NCBI RefSeq assembly: GCF_001592285.1 | Contig: NZ_BCWQ01000019.1 | Span: 1-64,000 of the forward strand | Length of the DNA: 64,000 bases | Source of the DNA: Hydrogenophaga pseudoflava NBRC 102511 | GTDB lineage: Bacteria; Pseudomonadota; Gammaproteobacteria; Burkholderiales; Burkholderiaceae_C | Direction: 5' to 3' | In this document: piece after piece, positions 15,828-24,351 of the stretch | Layout of the letters: every line of letters starts with the position of its first letter | Position numbering within the stretch: the first letter of the stretch is position 1 | The notes under the pieces: model-generated | What the model saw: the letters and a program-made list of their open reading frames with translations, nothing else | Database searches by the model: none | Told to the model about the DNA's origin: nothing | Translations under genes and position numbers: made by a program

Positions 15828-16604
15828 TCAGGCGGATTCGTGGAGGCTGCCGCCGCTCAGCGAGGCGAGGGTGGTGTCGTTGTAGCGCTTGCTGGCGGCT
15901 TCGGCCTGGGCGCTCAGCTTGGCCACGTAGGCATTCAGCTCGGCGCCCGAAATGTCGCCGCTGCCATCGGTGTCGACGGTCTGCATGAGGGCCTGCAAGG
16001 AAGCGTCCTCGCTCTCGGCAGTCGCCTCTTCGGTTTTGGCGAACTCCGGGCCTTCTTCCGGCGTGGTGACAGCATGCACGGGAGCCTTGGTCGCCGGTGC
16101 CGTGGGGTTGGTGGCGCCAACGAGCGAGCCGGCCCCCCCGGACATCACTTCCTGTGTGGTCGTGATCACGGTCGTGGTCTGCACCACCGTGGTTTCGATG
16201 GCGGGTGTGATGCCGAACTCGGCCATCGAGATCTGGCCATCGTTGTCGGCATCGAGCTCGGCGAACCGGGCCTCATCGCCGCGCTGCTGGACAAACGCCT
16301 GGGTGTTTGAGGCGGACGAAAACAGGTTCTGCAGCAGGGTGCCCACCTCGGCGCCATTCAGCGCGCCATCCTTGTTGGCATCGAGCGAGGCATACAGCTC
16401 CGAGGCGCCCTGGCCGACTTCGACGCCCAGCTTGCCAGCGACCTTTTCAAGCGCCGCCTGGAACTCGCTCTGGCTGACGCCACCATCGCCGTCGGCGTCC
16501 ATCTTCTTGTGCATCTTGTCCTGCAGGTAGCTGGACATGGCGCCACTCAGGGACGACAGGGTCTGGGACCAGGCGCTGGAGTTGCTGGTGTCGACGGTGC
16601 TCAT
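15828..16604 (-). CDS. EF-hand calcium-binding protein with four loops
   Basis: A 258-residue acidic protein with four canonical 12-residue EF-hand loops: DADGDGGVSQSE, DANKDGALNGAE, DADNDGQISMAE and DTDGSGDISGAE. A Thr/Val-rich segment (TTVVQTTTVITTTQE) and an acidic Ala/Glu/Pro linker separate the third and fourth loops. No signal peptide is visible, so it is either cytoplasmic or exported by a non-classical route. The start at 16604 (MSTVDTS) follows an AAAGGA. An in-frame extension upstream lacks a Shine-Dalgarno. It is convergent with the penicillin acylase gene. Role unknown: calcium buffering or signalling is inferred from the loops. Confidence 0.88.
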   Translation of the reverse strand: MSTVDTSNSSAWSQTLSSLSGAMSSYLQDKMHKKMDADGDGGVSQSEFQAALEKVAGKLGVEVGQGASELYASLDANKDGALNGAEVGTLLQNLFSSASNTQAFVQQRGDEARFAELDADNDGQISMAEFGITPAIETTVVQTTTVITTTQEVMSGGAGSLVGATNPTAPATKAPVHAVTTPEEGPEFAKTEEATAESEDASLQALMQTVDTDGSGDISGAELNAYVAKLSAQAEAASKRYNDTTLASLSGGSLHESA

Positions 16605-16678
16605 GGAGAGGTTCCTTTCTGGCGGGTGGTTCCGGGATGGAGCAATGCTCTCCCATCCGGACCCCACAGAAACCCGCC

Positions 16679-16704
16679 AACAGCGGGACGGAAACCCCGC
16701 TGTT
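16679..16704 (-). terminator. Hairpin after the amino-acid ABC operon
   Basis: A perfect 9-bp inverted repeat (AACAGCGGG with CCCGCTGTT, eight-base loop) lies about 30 bases beyond the stop of the leftward ATPase gene. There is only a short, interrupted T-tract, so termination strength is uncertain. Confidence 0.5.
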
Positions 16705-16732
16705 CGGCCGATTGGCGAACCTCGCCGCCGAC

Positions 16733-17500
16733 TTACTTGAGCTTGCCCGAGAGGAACTGGGACAGCCGCTCGGACTTGGGGTTGACCAGCACTTCGCGCG
16801 GATTGCCCTGTTCCTCGATGCGGCCCTGGTGCAGGAACAGCACATGGTTGCTGACCTCGCGCGCAAAACCCATCTCGTGGGTCACCACCACCATGGTGCG
16901 GCCTTCTTCGGCCAAGGTGCGCATCACGCGCAGCACCTCGGTGACGAGTTCGGGGTCGAGCGCGCTGGTCGGCTCGTCGAACAGCATCACCTCGGGCTCC
17001 ATCGCCAGCGCACGGGCGATCGCCACGCGCTGCTGCTGACCGCCCGACATGTGGGCCGGGTATTTGCCCTCGACGTCGCGCAGGCCGACCTTCTCCAGGT
17101 ACTTGCGCGCAGTGGCAACGGCTTCGTCCTTGCCCTTGCCGAGCACATGCATGGGAGCCTCGATCACGTTTTCCAGCACCGTCAGGTGGGACCAGAGGTT
17201 GAAGTGCTGGAACACCATGGCCAGCTTGGCACGCAGGCGCTGCAGCTGTTTTTCGTCGGCCGCCTTGAGCATGCCGTCCTTGGCGGTGACCAGCTTGAGC
17301 TCTTCGCCGGCCACGACGATGCGGCCCTGCTGCGGCCGTTCCAGCAGGTTCATGCAGCGCAGGAAGGTGGATTTGCCGGAACCGGACGAGCCGATGATGC
17401 TGATCACGTCGCCGGCCTTGGCCGTCAGGGAAATGCCCTTGAGCACCTCGTGCGAGCCGTAGCTCTTGCGGATGTCGATCGCTTCGAGTTTGGTGGTCAT
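16733..17500 (-). CDS. Polar amino-acid ABC transporter ATP-binding protein (HisP/ArtP type)
   Basis: A 255-residue ABC ATPase energising import through the two permeases encoded in the same operon. Visible motifs are Walker [10 protein letters not shown], the polar-amino-acid-type [10 protein letters not shown]-loop, signature [15 protein letters not shown], Walker [15 protein letters not shown] and H-loop [12 protein letters not shown]. Length and the [17 protein letters not shown] segment are typical of HisP/ArtP/OccP proteins. The start at 17500 ([10 protein letters not shown]) is taken because the upstream in-frame extension is not family-like. It is the last gene of the five-gene leftward operon. 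Confidence 0.92.
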   Translation of the reverse strand: MTTKLEAIDIRKSYGSHEVLKGISLTAKAGDVISIIGSSGSGKSTFLRCMNLLERPQQGRIVVAGEELKLVTAKDGMLKAADEKQLQRLRAKLAMVFQHFNLWSHLTVLENVIEAPMHVLGKGKDEAVATARKYLEKVGLRDVEGKYPAHMSGGQQQRVAIARALAMEPEVMLFDEPTSALDPELVTEVLRVMRTLAEEGRTMVVVTHEMGFAREVSNHVLFLHQGRIEEQGNPREVLVNPKSERLSQFLSGKLK

Positions 17501-17514
17501 GGTGCGTGGGTCTG

Positions 17515-18636
17515 TCAGGGGCTCAGCAGGTTGCCGGAGCGGATCGGTGTTCGGCCGGCGACACGGCAAAGCTCCATGCCCGCCGTGGCCCAGCGCAGGC
17601 TGTGGCGGGCGTAGACGATGCCATCGATGCTGCTGCGGATGTCGGTTTCGCGCGGTGTCAGCGGATCGATCACCCGCGCGAGCAACTGCCCGGCGGCCAC
17701 ACGCTCACCCACCTGGGCCACGAAGTCGATCACGCCCGGATGCGGGGCGTGGGAGGCTTCCGTGCCGGCCAGCGGTGTCGGCTCGCACCGCGGATCAGGC
17801 AGGGCAGGGGTGGGGCCAGCCACCACGCCGACATGGCGCAGGTAACCGACGATGGCCTGGGCATCCTGGCTGGCCAGGGCGTCCGACACATCCGTCTGGC
17901 TGCGCAGCTCGACGGTGGTGCTGGCGCAGCCCAGGGGGATCGGCGCCTGGTCGGCGAAGTGATCGTGCAAACGCCACCATGGGCCGGACAGCGCCTCGTC
18001 GAACGAGATCGAAGGACCCGAGCCCCGCGCCCACAGCAGCGCCTTGGCGCCAAGCAGTCGCGCCAGCGGCGCCATCTGGTCGAGCATGGGCTGCTCGACG
18101 TACATATGAAGAATGGCCTCGAAGTCGCAGTGCAGGTCCAGCACCACGTCGGCATCGCAGGCAAGGCCCATCAGCACCCGGCGAAGGCTCTCCAGCTCGG
18201 TGGTCACCGGCTGTTCCTGCAGCACCTCGTGCATGGCGGCCCGCACGATGCCTTTGTTTGTCTCCGCATCCTGCGTGAGCTTCGGCGCGATCCGGTCTTT
18301 CACCAGGTTGAAGAAGTCCGGGTAGTTCCGGTTGAAGTTCTCCATGGTCAGCAGCTCGAAGCGGCCGACCTGGTGGTGCATCAGGCTCTGGTCCAGCCCG
18401 ATCGGGTTGCACACCGGCACCAGCACGACCTCGCCGGGGATCTCGCCGGCCGCCTCGGCCGCGGCCAGAAGGCCCCGCAGCTTGTGCGCGGTGAGCATGC
18501 CGGGCAGCTCGTCGGCGTGCAGGCTGGACTGGATGTAGGCCTTACGGCCATTGGTGGCCTGACCAAAGTGCAGGCTGGTGACATGGCGTTGGGTGCCAAG
18601 CGACGGAGAGAGCAGGGGGTGTTGGAGCTGTCGCAT
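17515..18636 (-). CDS. AstE/AspA-family zinc deacylase within the ABC operon
   Basis: A 373-residue zinc-dependent hydrolase of the succinylglutamate desuccinylase/aspartoacylase superfamily. The metal-binding HxxE is SLHADELPG (H40, E43), and the later histidine lies in VVLDLHCD. An [10 protein letters not shown] stretch also matches the family. The C-terminal 100 residues resemble the beta-barrel or biotinyl-lipoyl-like domain of the N-acyl diaminobutyrate deacetylase (DoeB) branch. Its position between permease and ATPase genes suggests it deacylates an N-acyl amino acid brought in by the transporter. Ectoine degradation is one possibility, but no other ectoine gene is seen. Confidence 0.85.
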   Translation of the reverse strand: MRQLQHPLLSPSLGTQRHVTSLHFGQATNGRKAYIQSSLHADELPGMLTAHKLRGLLAAAEAAGEIPGEVVLVPVCNPIGLDQSLMHHQVGRFELLTMENFNRNYPDFFNLVKDRIAPKLTQDAETNKGIVRAAMHEVLQEQPVTTELESLRRVLMGLACDADVVLDLHCDFEAILHMYVEQPMLDQMAPLARLLGAKALLWARGSGPSISFDEALSGPWWRLHDHFADQAPIPLGCASTTVELRSQTDVSDALASQDAQAIVGYLRHVGVVAGPTPALPDPRCEPTPLAGTEASHAPHPGVIDFVAQVGERVAAGQLLARVIDPLTPRETDIRSSIDGIVYARHSLRWATAGMELCRVAGRTPIRSGNLLSP

Positions 18637-18657
18637 CCGGAGGAAGAGAAAACGGGA

Positions 18658-19374
18658 TCAGTGAGTGCGTGGGCGCAGATAGGCCAGGAAGCGCTTTTCC
18701 AGCAGCCGGAACACGTAGACCAGGGCGAAGGTCAGTATGAAATACAGCACCGCGACCACGATGAACGGCTGGAAGGCCAGGTAGTAGGTCTTGTAGATCG
18801 CGTAGGCGGCGTTGGTCAGGTCGTACAGCGCCGGTACCACGCTGGCCAGCGAGGTGGCGTGCAGCATCATCACGACTTCGTTCGAGTAGCCGGGAAGGGT
18901 GCGGCGCAGCGCACTGGGCAGCACCAGACGGAACATCATGTTCCATTTGCTGTAGCCGGCGGCCTGTGCGGCCTCGATTTCACCAGCGGGCGTTTCCTTG
19001 ATGGCGCCCGCCAGCATCTCGACCGTGTAGGCGCAGGTGTTGAGCGAAAACGCCGCCACAGCGCAGAAAAACGGGTCCTTGAACATCGTCCAGGGCCAGA
19101 CCGTGTCCCACATCGCCTGCACCCACTCCAGCTGGGCGATGCCGTAATAGATGAAATAGACCTGGATCAGCAGCGGTGTGCCGCGCACCACATAGGTGAA
19201 CAGCCAGACCGGCGTGGAGACCCAGCGGTTGCGCGAGACCCGCATCAGCGTCAGTGGCAACGTCAGCAGCCCACCGGCCAGCAGACTGATGGCCAGCAAC
19301 TCCATGGTCGCCAGGAACCCCGTCCAGTAGAGGGCCAGGTTCTGCGGCTGGAAGATGATCGCAAACTTGTCCAT
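18658..19374 (-). CDS. Polar amino-acid ABC transporter permease (HisM type)
   Basis: A 238-residue inner-membrane permease of the HisM/ArtM family with about five hydrophobic segments. The cytoplasmic EAA loop is visible as GEIEAAQAAGYSKWNMMFRL followed by VLPSALRRTLP, the docking site for the ATPase. The start overlaps the preceding HisQ-like stop by one base (TGATG). It pairs with that permease to form the heterodimeric channel. Confidence 0.92.
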   Translation of the reverse strand: MDKFAIIFQPQNLALYWTGFLATMELLAISLLAGGLLTLPLTLMRVSRNRWVSTPVWLFTYVVRGTPLLIQVYFIYYGIAQLEWVQAMWDTVWPWTMFKDPFFCAVAAFSLNTCAYTVEMLAGAIKETPAGEIEAAQAAGYSKWNMMFRLVLPSALRRTLPGYSNEVVMMLHATSLASVVPALYDLTNAAYAIYKTYYLAFQPFIVVAVLYFILTFALVYVFRLLEKRFLAYLRPRTH

Positions 19375-20075
19375 CAGAACTCACCCCGCTTCACGCCCAC
19401 GGAGTAGCGGGCCTCGGCCTTGCGCAGCAGGATCAGGCTGATGGTGGAGATCAGGAGGTAGAGAAAACCGGCGAAGGCCATGAAGATGATGGCGGCACCG
19501 GGGATGTCGCCGCGAGCGGCCGCGCCGGCCTGCTTGGCGAGGTTGGTGATGTCGGCCAGTCCGATCACCGAGACGAGGGCGGTGGCCTTGAGCAGCACCA
19601 GCCAGTTGTTCGTGAAACTGGGCAGTGCGAACCGCACCATCTGCGGCAGCACCATGCGGCGGAAGGTGTAGAACCGGCTCATGCCGTAGGCCCAGCCGGC
19701 CTCCGACTGTCCCTTGGGCACGCTCATGATGGCGCCCCGGAAGGTTTCCGTCATGTAGGCGCCGTAGACGAAACCGATGGTCAGCACCCCTGCCACAAAG
19801 GGGTTGATCTGCGGGCCACTGCGGTAGCCCATGGCTTCAAATATGTCGTTGATCAGGATCTGCCCGCCGAAGTACAGCAGCAGCATCCACACCAGATCCG
19901 GGACACCCCGGATCACGGTGGAATAGATGTCGCCGACCCAGTTGAGCCAGCAGTAAGGCGAGAGTTTGGCCGCCGCGCCGGCCAGGCCGAGCACGGCGGC
20001 GACAACCAGCGCGCCCAGCGAGACGCCGAGTGTGACCAGCAGGCCCTGGAGGATCTGGATGAAATAGGTCGTCAT
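19374..20075 (-). CDS. Polar amino-acid ABC transporter permease (HisQ type)
   Basis: A 233-residue inner-membrane permease of the HisQ/ArtQ family with about five membrane segments. Family hallmarks include VIRGVPDLVWMLLLYFGGQ and the EAA-like PKGQSEAGWAYGMSRFYTF segment followed by RRMVLPQMVRFALP. It follows the substrate-binding lipoprotein gene by 26 bases and overlaps the second permease gene by one base, so all are one operon. Confidence 0.92.
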   Translation of the reverse strand: MTTYFIQILQGLLVTLGVSLGALVVAAVLGLAGAAAKLSPYCWLNWVGDIYSTVIRGVPDLVWMLLLYFGGQILINDIFEAMGYRSGPQINPFVAGVLTIGFVYGAYMTETFRGAIMSVPKGQSEAGWAYGMSRFYTFRRMVLPQMVRFALPSFTNNWLVLLKATALVSVIGLADITNLAKQAGAAARGDIPGAAIIFMAFAGFLYLLISTISLILLRKAEARYSVGVKRGEF

Positions 20076-20101
20076 CGGCGCTCGCGGTTCAGCTCAGTGG
20101 A

Positions 20102-20962
20102 TCAGGAACCCCAGATGTCCACGCCAGGGACGTGCTTCTCGGACAGTTCCTTCCACTTGCCGTTGTCGCGAATGGCCTTGATGCCCGCGTCCAGCGCGTC
20201 GCGCAGGGCGGTGTCTTCCTTGCGGATGGCCACGCCCGCGCCAGCGCCGAAGTACTTGGCGTCGAACTCGACCGGAATGCGGCCACCGGCGCAGCTGTAG
20301 TCCTTGCCGTCCGGTGTGGACAGGAAGCCACCCTGGACTTCGACCACGTCGGCCACGGTACCGTCCAGACGGCCGGACTTGATGTCCAGATAGACCTGAT
20401 CCTGGGCGTCGTAAGGCACGACGGTCGCCCCTGCGGGCTTGAGCTCACCCATGGCGTACTTTTCCTGGGTAGAAGCCTTCAGCACGCCCAGCTTCTTGCC
20501 CTTGAAACCCGCGGCTTCGGCGCCCAGGTTCAGTGCGGTCTTGACGACCACGCAGGACGGCGTGTTGTAGTACTTGCCCGTGAAATCAACCGACTGCTTG
20601 CGCTCTTCGGTGATCGACATCGAGGAAATGATGGCGTCGTACTTCTTGGCCAGCAGACCGGGAATCATGCCGTCCCAGGCCTGCTCGACGAACACGCACT
20701 TGCTCTTGAGTTCGTCGCAAAGGGCCTTGGCCACGTCCACGTCGAAACCAGCGGGCTCGCCCGCGTCGGTCTTGTAGGTGAAGGGCTTGTAGGTGGGGTC
20801 GATGGCCACGCGCAGTTCTGGCCACTGGCTGGCGGGAGCGGGTGCCGGTGCTTCGGCGGTGGGCGCAGGCGCCGGAGCGGCCGGCGCGGGGGCTTCGGTC
20901 TTGCCACAGCCCACCAGGGTGGCGGCGCCGATCATGCTGAGGGTCAGAAACAGATGCTTCAT
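20102..20962 (-). CDS. Amino-acid ABC transporter substrate-binding lipoprotein
   Basis: A 286-residue periplasmic solute-binding protein (SBP_bac_3 family). The N terminus MKHLFLTLSMIGAATLVGCG is a lipoprotein signal with C19 as the lipidated cysteine. An Ala/Pro-rich flexible linker of about 25 residues follows, which is unusual for the family. The binding domain shows DPTYKPFTYK, GFDVDVAKALCDEL, and WDGMIPGLLAKKYDAIISSM, typical of Lys/Arg/Orn/His/octopine-type binders. The start at 20962 has AAGGA upstream. First gene of the leftward operon. Specificity cannot be fixed by reading alone. Confidence 0.92.
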   Translation of the reverse strand: MKHLFLTLSMIGAATLVGCGKTEAPAPAAPAPAPTAEAPAPAPASQWPELRVAIDPTYKPFTYKTDAGEPAGFDVDVAKALCDELKSKCVFVEQAWDGMIPGLLAKKYDAIISSMSITEERKQSVDFTGKYYNTPSCVVVKTALNLGAEAAGFKGKKLGVLKASTQEKYAMGELKPAGATVVPYDAQDQVYLDIKSGRLDGTVADVVEVQGGFLSTPDGKDYSCAGGRIPVEFDAKYFGAGAGVAIRKEDTALRDALDAGIKAIRDNGKWKELSEKHVPGVDIWGS

Positions 20963-21274
20963 GAACGTCCTTGAGAGGGTTGAATGGAACTGGCCGGATT
21001 GGACTCCTGCCGGTGGGCGACATTGTAGGTGTGGGCAGTCCAATTAGCGGGCGCACCAAGCTGGTGTTTCCCCGGATGTATGGGGCTGCTCACGAGAGCA
21101 GGAGCAACATTTGGGCCGAACCTTGAATCATGGATTTGATGGCTCAATAATTTAACATAATATACATCGTAGAACATTGGAAGCTCATTGCATCTAGAAA
21201 CACTTGTTACGTTGCGCCACGCGAACGGCCTCAAGTCTGCCGTTGGGCAACCGCACTGGAGTCATCAGCAGATT
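20963..21274. other. Intergenic region upstream of the ABC operon
   Basis: No gene is supported here. An AT-rich patch at about 21140-21180, with TATATT/TTAAAT-like stretches on the minus strand, contrasts with the GC-rich surroundings. It is the likely promoter zone of the leftward amino-acid ABC operon. No consensus operator is recognised apart from the CRP-like dyad just to the right. Confidence 0.4.
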
Positions 21275-21290
21275 TGTGACGGATCTCACA
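21275..21290. promoter_or_regulatory. CRP-like palindrome TGTGA-N6-TCACA
   Basis: TGTGACGGATCTCACA is a perfect match to the CRP half-site consensus with correct spacing. It lies 52 bases before a possible small rightward gene at 21342 and about 310 bases upstream of the leftward ABC operon start. It could activate the former or be shared. Functional use by a Crp-family protein is inferred. Confidence 0.6.
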
Positions 21291-21341
21291 TCTCGGCAGG
21301 AACCCTGGTCCACCTGAATTCAACGCCCGCAAGGAAACATC

Positions 21342-21470
21342 ATGCTGTCCACGTTTGAGCACTACGTTGCCATGGCCCTCGAGTTCCTGGTGTTCTGGGC
21401 CTGCGTCCTTTCGCCGGTGGTGGCGTTCTGGCAGGTGCTGGCCTGGGCTGGGCGCCAGCTACCAGGCTGA
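21342..21470 (+). CDS. Possible 42-residue single-pass membrane protein
   Basis: A short reading frame, MLSTFEHYVA then MALEFLVFWACVLSPVVAFW then QVLAWAGRQLPG, has AAGGA eight bases before its ATG. It encodes a continuous hydrophobic segment flanked by a charged N terminus and an Arg-containing C terminus. A perfect CRP-like dyad lies 52 bases upstream, and the tct-operon terminator lies just beyond its stop codon. These features support a real small membrane protein, but with 42 codons chance is possible. No family is recognised. Confidence 0.45.
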   Translation: MLSTFEHYVAMALEFLVFWACVLSPVVAFWQVLAWAGRQLPG

Positions 21471-21481
21471 TCCGGTCCCAA

Positions 21482-21515
21482 GAAAAAAACCCCGGCCAGG
21501 CTTCTGACCGGGGTT
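21482..21515 (-). terminator. Intrinsic terminator of the tctBA operon
   Basis: On the minus strand, AACCCCGG, a 12-base loop and CCGGGGTT are followed by a T-run (A-run at 21483-21489 on the given strand). It lies 25 bases beyond the tctA stop and is a strong rho-independent terminator for the leftward genes. Confidence 0.92.
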
Positions 21516-21539
21516 CCAGCTCCAACGAGTGGAGCTGTA

Positions 21540-23051
21540 TCAGTCTTCAACAAACGCTTCTTCGCGCTTCTTCTTCACCGACGGCATCAGCACCACGATC
21601 AGCAGGATGGCCGCCACCACCAGCAGGCTGGCCGACAGCGGGCGGGTCACGAACACCGACCAGTCGCCGCGCGAGATCAGCAGCGCGCGCCGCAGGTATT
21701 CCTCCATCATCGGGCCCAGGATCAGACCCAGCAGCAGCGGCGCCGGCTCGCAGCCGAGCTTGATGAAGCCGTAGCCGATCAGACCGAACAGCGCCACCAT
21801 CCAGATGTCGAAACTGTTGTTGTTGGTCGAGTACACGCCGATCGCACAGAACAGCACGATGGCCGGGAACAGCCACTTGTAAGGCACGGTCAGCAGCTTG
21901 ATCCAGATACCGATCAGCGGGAGGTTCAGGATCACCAGCATGGCGTTGCCGATCCACATCGAGGCGATCAGGCCCCAGAACAGCTCGGGGTTGCTGGTCA
22001 TCACCTGCGGGCCGGGCTGGATGTTGTGGATGGTCATGGCGCCCACCATCAGCGCCATCACGGCGTTGGGGGGGATGCCCAGCGTCAGCAGCGGAATGAA
22101 GGAGGTCTGCGAACCGGCGTTGTTGGCCGACTCCGGCGCGGCCACGCCGCGGATGTTGCCCTGGCCGAACGGCACTTCTCCGGGCTTGAGCTTGGTCTTC
22201 TTTTCGATGGTATAGGCGGTGAAGGCCGAGAGCAGCGCACCACCGCCGGGCAGGATGCCCAGGGCCGACCCGAGCGCGGTTCCGCGCAGCACGGCGGGGA
22301 ACATGTTCTTGAAGTCTTCGGCCGTGGGCATGATGCCCTGCACCTTGCCGGTGAACACCTCGCGCTTTTCGTCCGGGTGCGACAGGTTCTGGATGATTTC
22401 GCCGTAGCCGAACACGCCCATGGCGATCGCCAGGAAGCTGATGCCGTCGGTCAGCTCCGGAATGTCGAAGCTGTAACGGGCCACGCCAGAGTTCACGTCG
22501 GTGCCGACCAGGCCGAGCAGCAGCCCCAGCACGATCATCGCCAGAGCCTTGACCAGAGAGCCCGACGCCAGCACGACCGCGCCGATCAGGCCCACGATCA
22601 TGAGCGCGAAGTACTCGGCAGGACCAAACTCCAGAGCGAGCTCGGTCAGCGGCGCAGCAAAACCCGCCAGGATCAGCGTGCCCACGCAGCCGGCAAAGAA
22701 GGAACCCAGACCGGCCGCGGCCAGTGCAGGGCCTGCCCTGCCCTTGCGCGCCATCTGGTAGCCGTCGATCACAGTCACCACAGACGACGACTCACCTGGC
22801 AGGTTCACCAGGATGGCCGTGGTCGAGCCACCGTACTGCGCACCGTAGTAGATGCCGGCCAGCATGATGAGTGCGGCCACCGGCGGCAGACCATAGGTGG
22901 CCGGCAGCAGCATGGCGATGGTGGCCAGCGGGCCGATGCCGGGCAGCACGCCGATCAGCGTGCCCAACAGGCAGCCGATGAAGGCGTAGATCAGGTTCTG
23001 GAAGGTGAAGGCAACGCCAAAGCCCAGAGCGAGGTTGTTGATCAGATCCAT
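21540..23051 (-). CDS. tctA: Tripartite tricarboxylate transporter large membrane subunit TctA
   Basis: A 503-residue inner-membrane protein with about 11-12 hydrophobic segments. Family hallmarks are present: GTLIGVLPGIGPLATIAMLL near the N terminus and the internally duplicated ALGILPGGGALLSAFTAYTI motif in the second half, both with the Pro-Gly-Gly substrate-site pattern. It also has YGGSTTAILVNLPGESSSVV. It is the main translocation subunit of a TTT system, driven by an ion gradient and fed by a periplasmic Bug/TctC receptor. It follows tctB by 19 bases. Substrate could be a di- or tricarboxylate or another small organic acid. Confidence 0.95.
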   Translation of the reverse strand: MDLINNLALGFGVAFTFQNLIYAFIGCLLGTLIGVLPGIGPLATIAMLLPATYGLPPVAALIMLAGIYYGAQYGGSTTAILVNLPGESSSVVTVIDGYQMARKGRAGPALAAAGLGSFFAGCVGTLILAGFAAPLTELALEFGPAEYFALMIVGLIGAVVLASGSLVKALAMIVLGLLLGLVGTDVNSGVARYSFDIPELTDGISFLAIAMGVFGYGEIIQNLSHPDEKREVFTGKVQGIMPTAEDFKNMFPAVLRGTALGSALGILPGGGALLSAFTAYTIEKKTKLKPGEVPFGQGNIRGVAAPESANNAGSQTSFIPLLTLGIPPNAVMALMVGAMTIHNIQPGPQVMTSNPELFWGLIASMWIGNAMLVILNLPLIGIWIKLLTVPYKWLFPAIVLFCAIGVYSTNNNSFDIWMVALFGLIGYGFIKLGCEPAPLLLGLILGPMMEEYLRRALLISRGDWSVFVTRPLSASLLVVAAILLIVVLMPSVKKKREEAFVED

Positions 23052-23070
23052 GTTGTTGTTCTCCTCGGGT

Positions 23071-23559
23071 TCAGTTGGCCAAGAACCAGGGCAGCACGGG
23101 GAACTGCAGGTTCAGCATCTTCACGAAGGCCAGGTAGCTACCGATGGCGAGGATGGTGGCGAGAATCACCGACTCCTTGAGCTTGGCGCCTTCGCGGGCA
23201 TAGCCGGCCATGATGACCAGACCATAGATGGCCACGATCAGGCCGAATGCCGGAATGCCGAGCGAGGGCAGCCCCACCAGCAAAGCGCCGAACAGCAGGT
23301 TGGCACCCAGAATGAAGGCCAGAGGTCTCCAGGCGATGGCGCCGATCTTGTCGCCTCCCGGAGGGCCGGACTTGAACGAGTTGAAGGTGACCAGTGCACC
23401 CAGCAACACCAGGAGGAGGCCGAGCATGAAGGGGAAGTACCCCGGTCCCATGCGTGCGGCTTCTCCGATTTCGTAGTCCACCGCACCCCAGGCGAATGAA
23501 CCGCCCACGGTCATGAACATGAGTCCCGAAACAAAGTCTTTTTGACTGGCTATCGCCAC
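23071..23559 (-). CDS. tctB: Tripartite tricarboxylate transporter small membrane subunit TctB
   Basis: A 162-residue protein with four hydrophobic segments, the usual TctB topology. Family-like features include FVSGLMFMTVGGSFAWGAVD, the GPGYFPFMLGLLLVLLGALV helix, and a C-terminal LKESVILATILAIGSYLAFV helix. It is upstream of and co-oriented with tctA. No tctC/Bug receptor gene lies next to it, so the receptor must be encoded elsewhere or shared. Confidence 0.93.
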   Translation of the reverse strand: MAIASQKDFVSGLMFMTVGGSFAWGAVDYEIGEAARMGPGYFPFMLGLLLVLLGALVTFNSFKSGPPGGDKIGAIAWRPLAFILGANLLFGALLVGLPSLGIPAFGLIVAIYGLVIMAGYAREGAKLKESVILATILAIGSYLAFVKMLNLQFPVLPWFLAN

Positions 23560-23670
23560 GGCTGTCTCCTCGGAATAAGAACATGGCGATTCTGGGGGGC
23601 ATTCGTCCCGATCCCCATGTGGGTTACACCTACGGATGAGGCGGCAGTCGCTGATGCGACGGGCGGTATT

Positions 23671-24351
23671 TCACCGGCCCGGAGCGCGGCGCTGCCGCAG
23701 TCTCTGGGCGATCAGCTCGGCCAGGTCATCGCGCTCGGCGCGGCGGGCGAAGTCGACGGCGGTGAGTCCCTGGTCGTTGCGCAACGACGGGTCGGCCCCC
23801 TCTTCCAGCAGCAAGGGCACCAGATCGCGGTTGCCGTACATCGCAGCCAGCATGAGCGGCGTGGAACGGTTGGGCGACTCCGCGTCGATGTAGGCGTGAT
23901 GTTCCAGCAGCAACCGAACCATGTCGGCGCTGTCGGGCTCGGCCCGCGACGCCGCGTAGTGCAGCGGCGTCCATCCGGGCTTGTTGACTTCGGCACCGCG
24001 CCGGATCAGCTGGCGGGCGATGTCCAGATGCCCCTTGATGGCGGCAATCATCAGGGGGCTTTCTCCCTGGCGGTTGTGCAGCTCCACACGGACAGCACGC
24101 TGGGTCAGCAGGAAGCTCACCACCTTCAGCGAGCCTTCGCGCGCTCCGACATGAAGGCCTGAATCGCCTTTTTCGTTCTGGCTGTTGAGATCGAAGCCGC
24201 GCAACGCCAGCGCCACCACCGCCGACTCGTTGTCCAGCTCGGCTGCTTTGAAGAAGTCTTCGAATGAGCCTGCAAATCCTAAACTGAAAAACATGAAAAA
24301 TACATTGAAAACAATGTACTTTTTAAATTTCCTCATGTTCAGCATCAGCAT
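23671..24351 (-). CDS. Secreted ankyrin-repeat protein
   Basis: A 226-residue protein with an N-terminal basic-hydrophobic segment (MRKFKKYIVFNVFFMFFSLG), probably a signal peptide ending near FAGSF. It is followed by about five ankyrin repeats, for example KGDSGLHVGAREGSLKVVSF, QGESPLMIAAIKGHLDIARQ, GWTPLHYAAS, STPLMLAAMYGNRDLVPLLL and QGLTAVDFARR. A periplasmic protein-protein interaction role is inferred. The 5' end is noticeably AT-rich compared with the rest. The ATG at 24351 abuts the tatD stop (TGAATG), suggesting translational coupling. ATGs two and five codons downstream are alternatives. Confidence 0.85.
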   Translation of the reverse strand: MLMLNMRKFKKYIVFNVFFMFFSLGFAGSFEDFFKAAELDNESAVVALALRGFDLNSQNEKGDSGLHVGAREGSLKVVSFLLTQRAVRVELHNRQGESPLMIAAIKGHLDIARQLIRRGAEVNKPGWTPLHYAASRAEPDSADMVRLLLEHHAYIDAESPNRSTPLMLAAMYGNRDLVPLLLEEGADPSLRNDQGLTAVDFARRAERDDLAELIAQRLRQRRAPGR

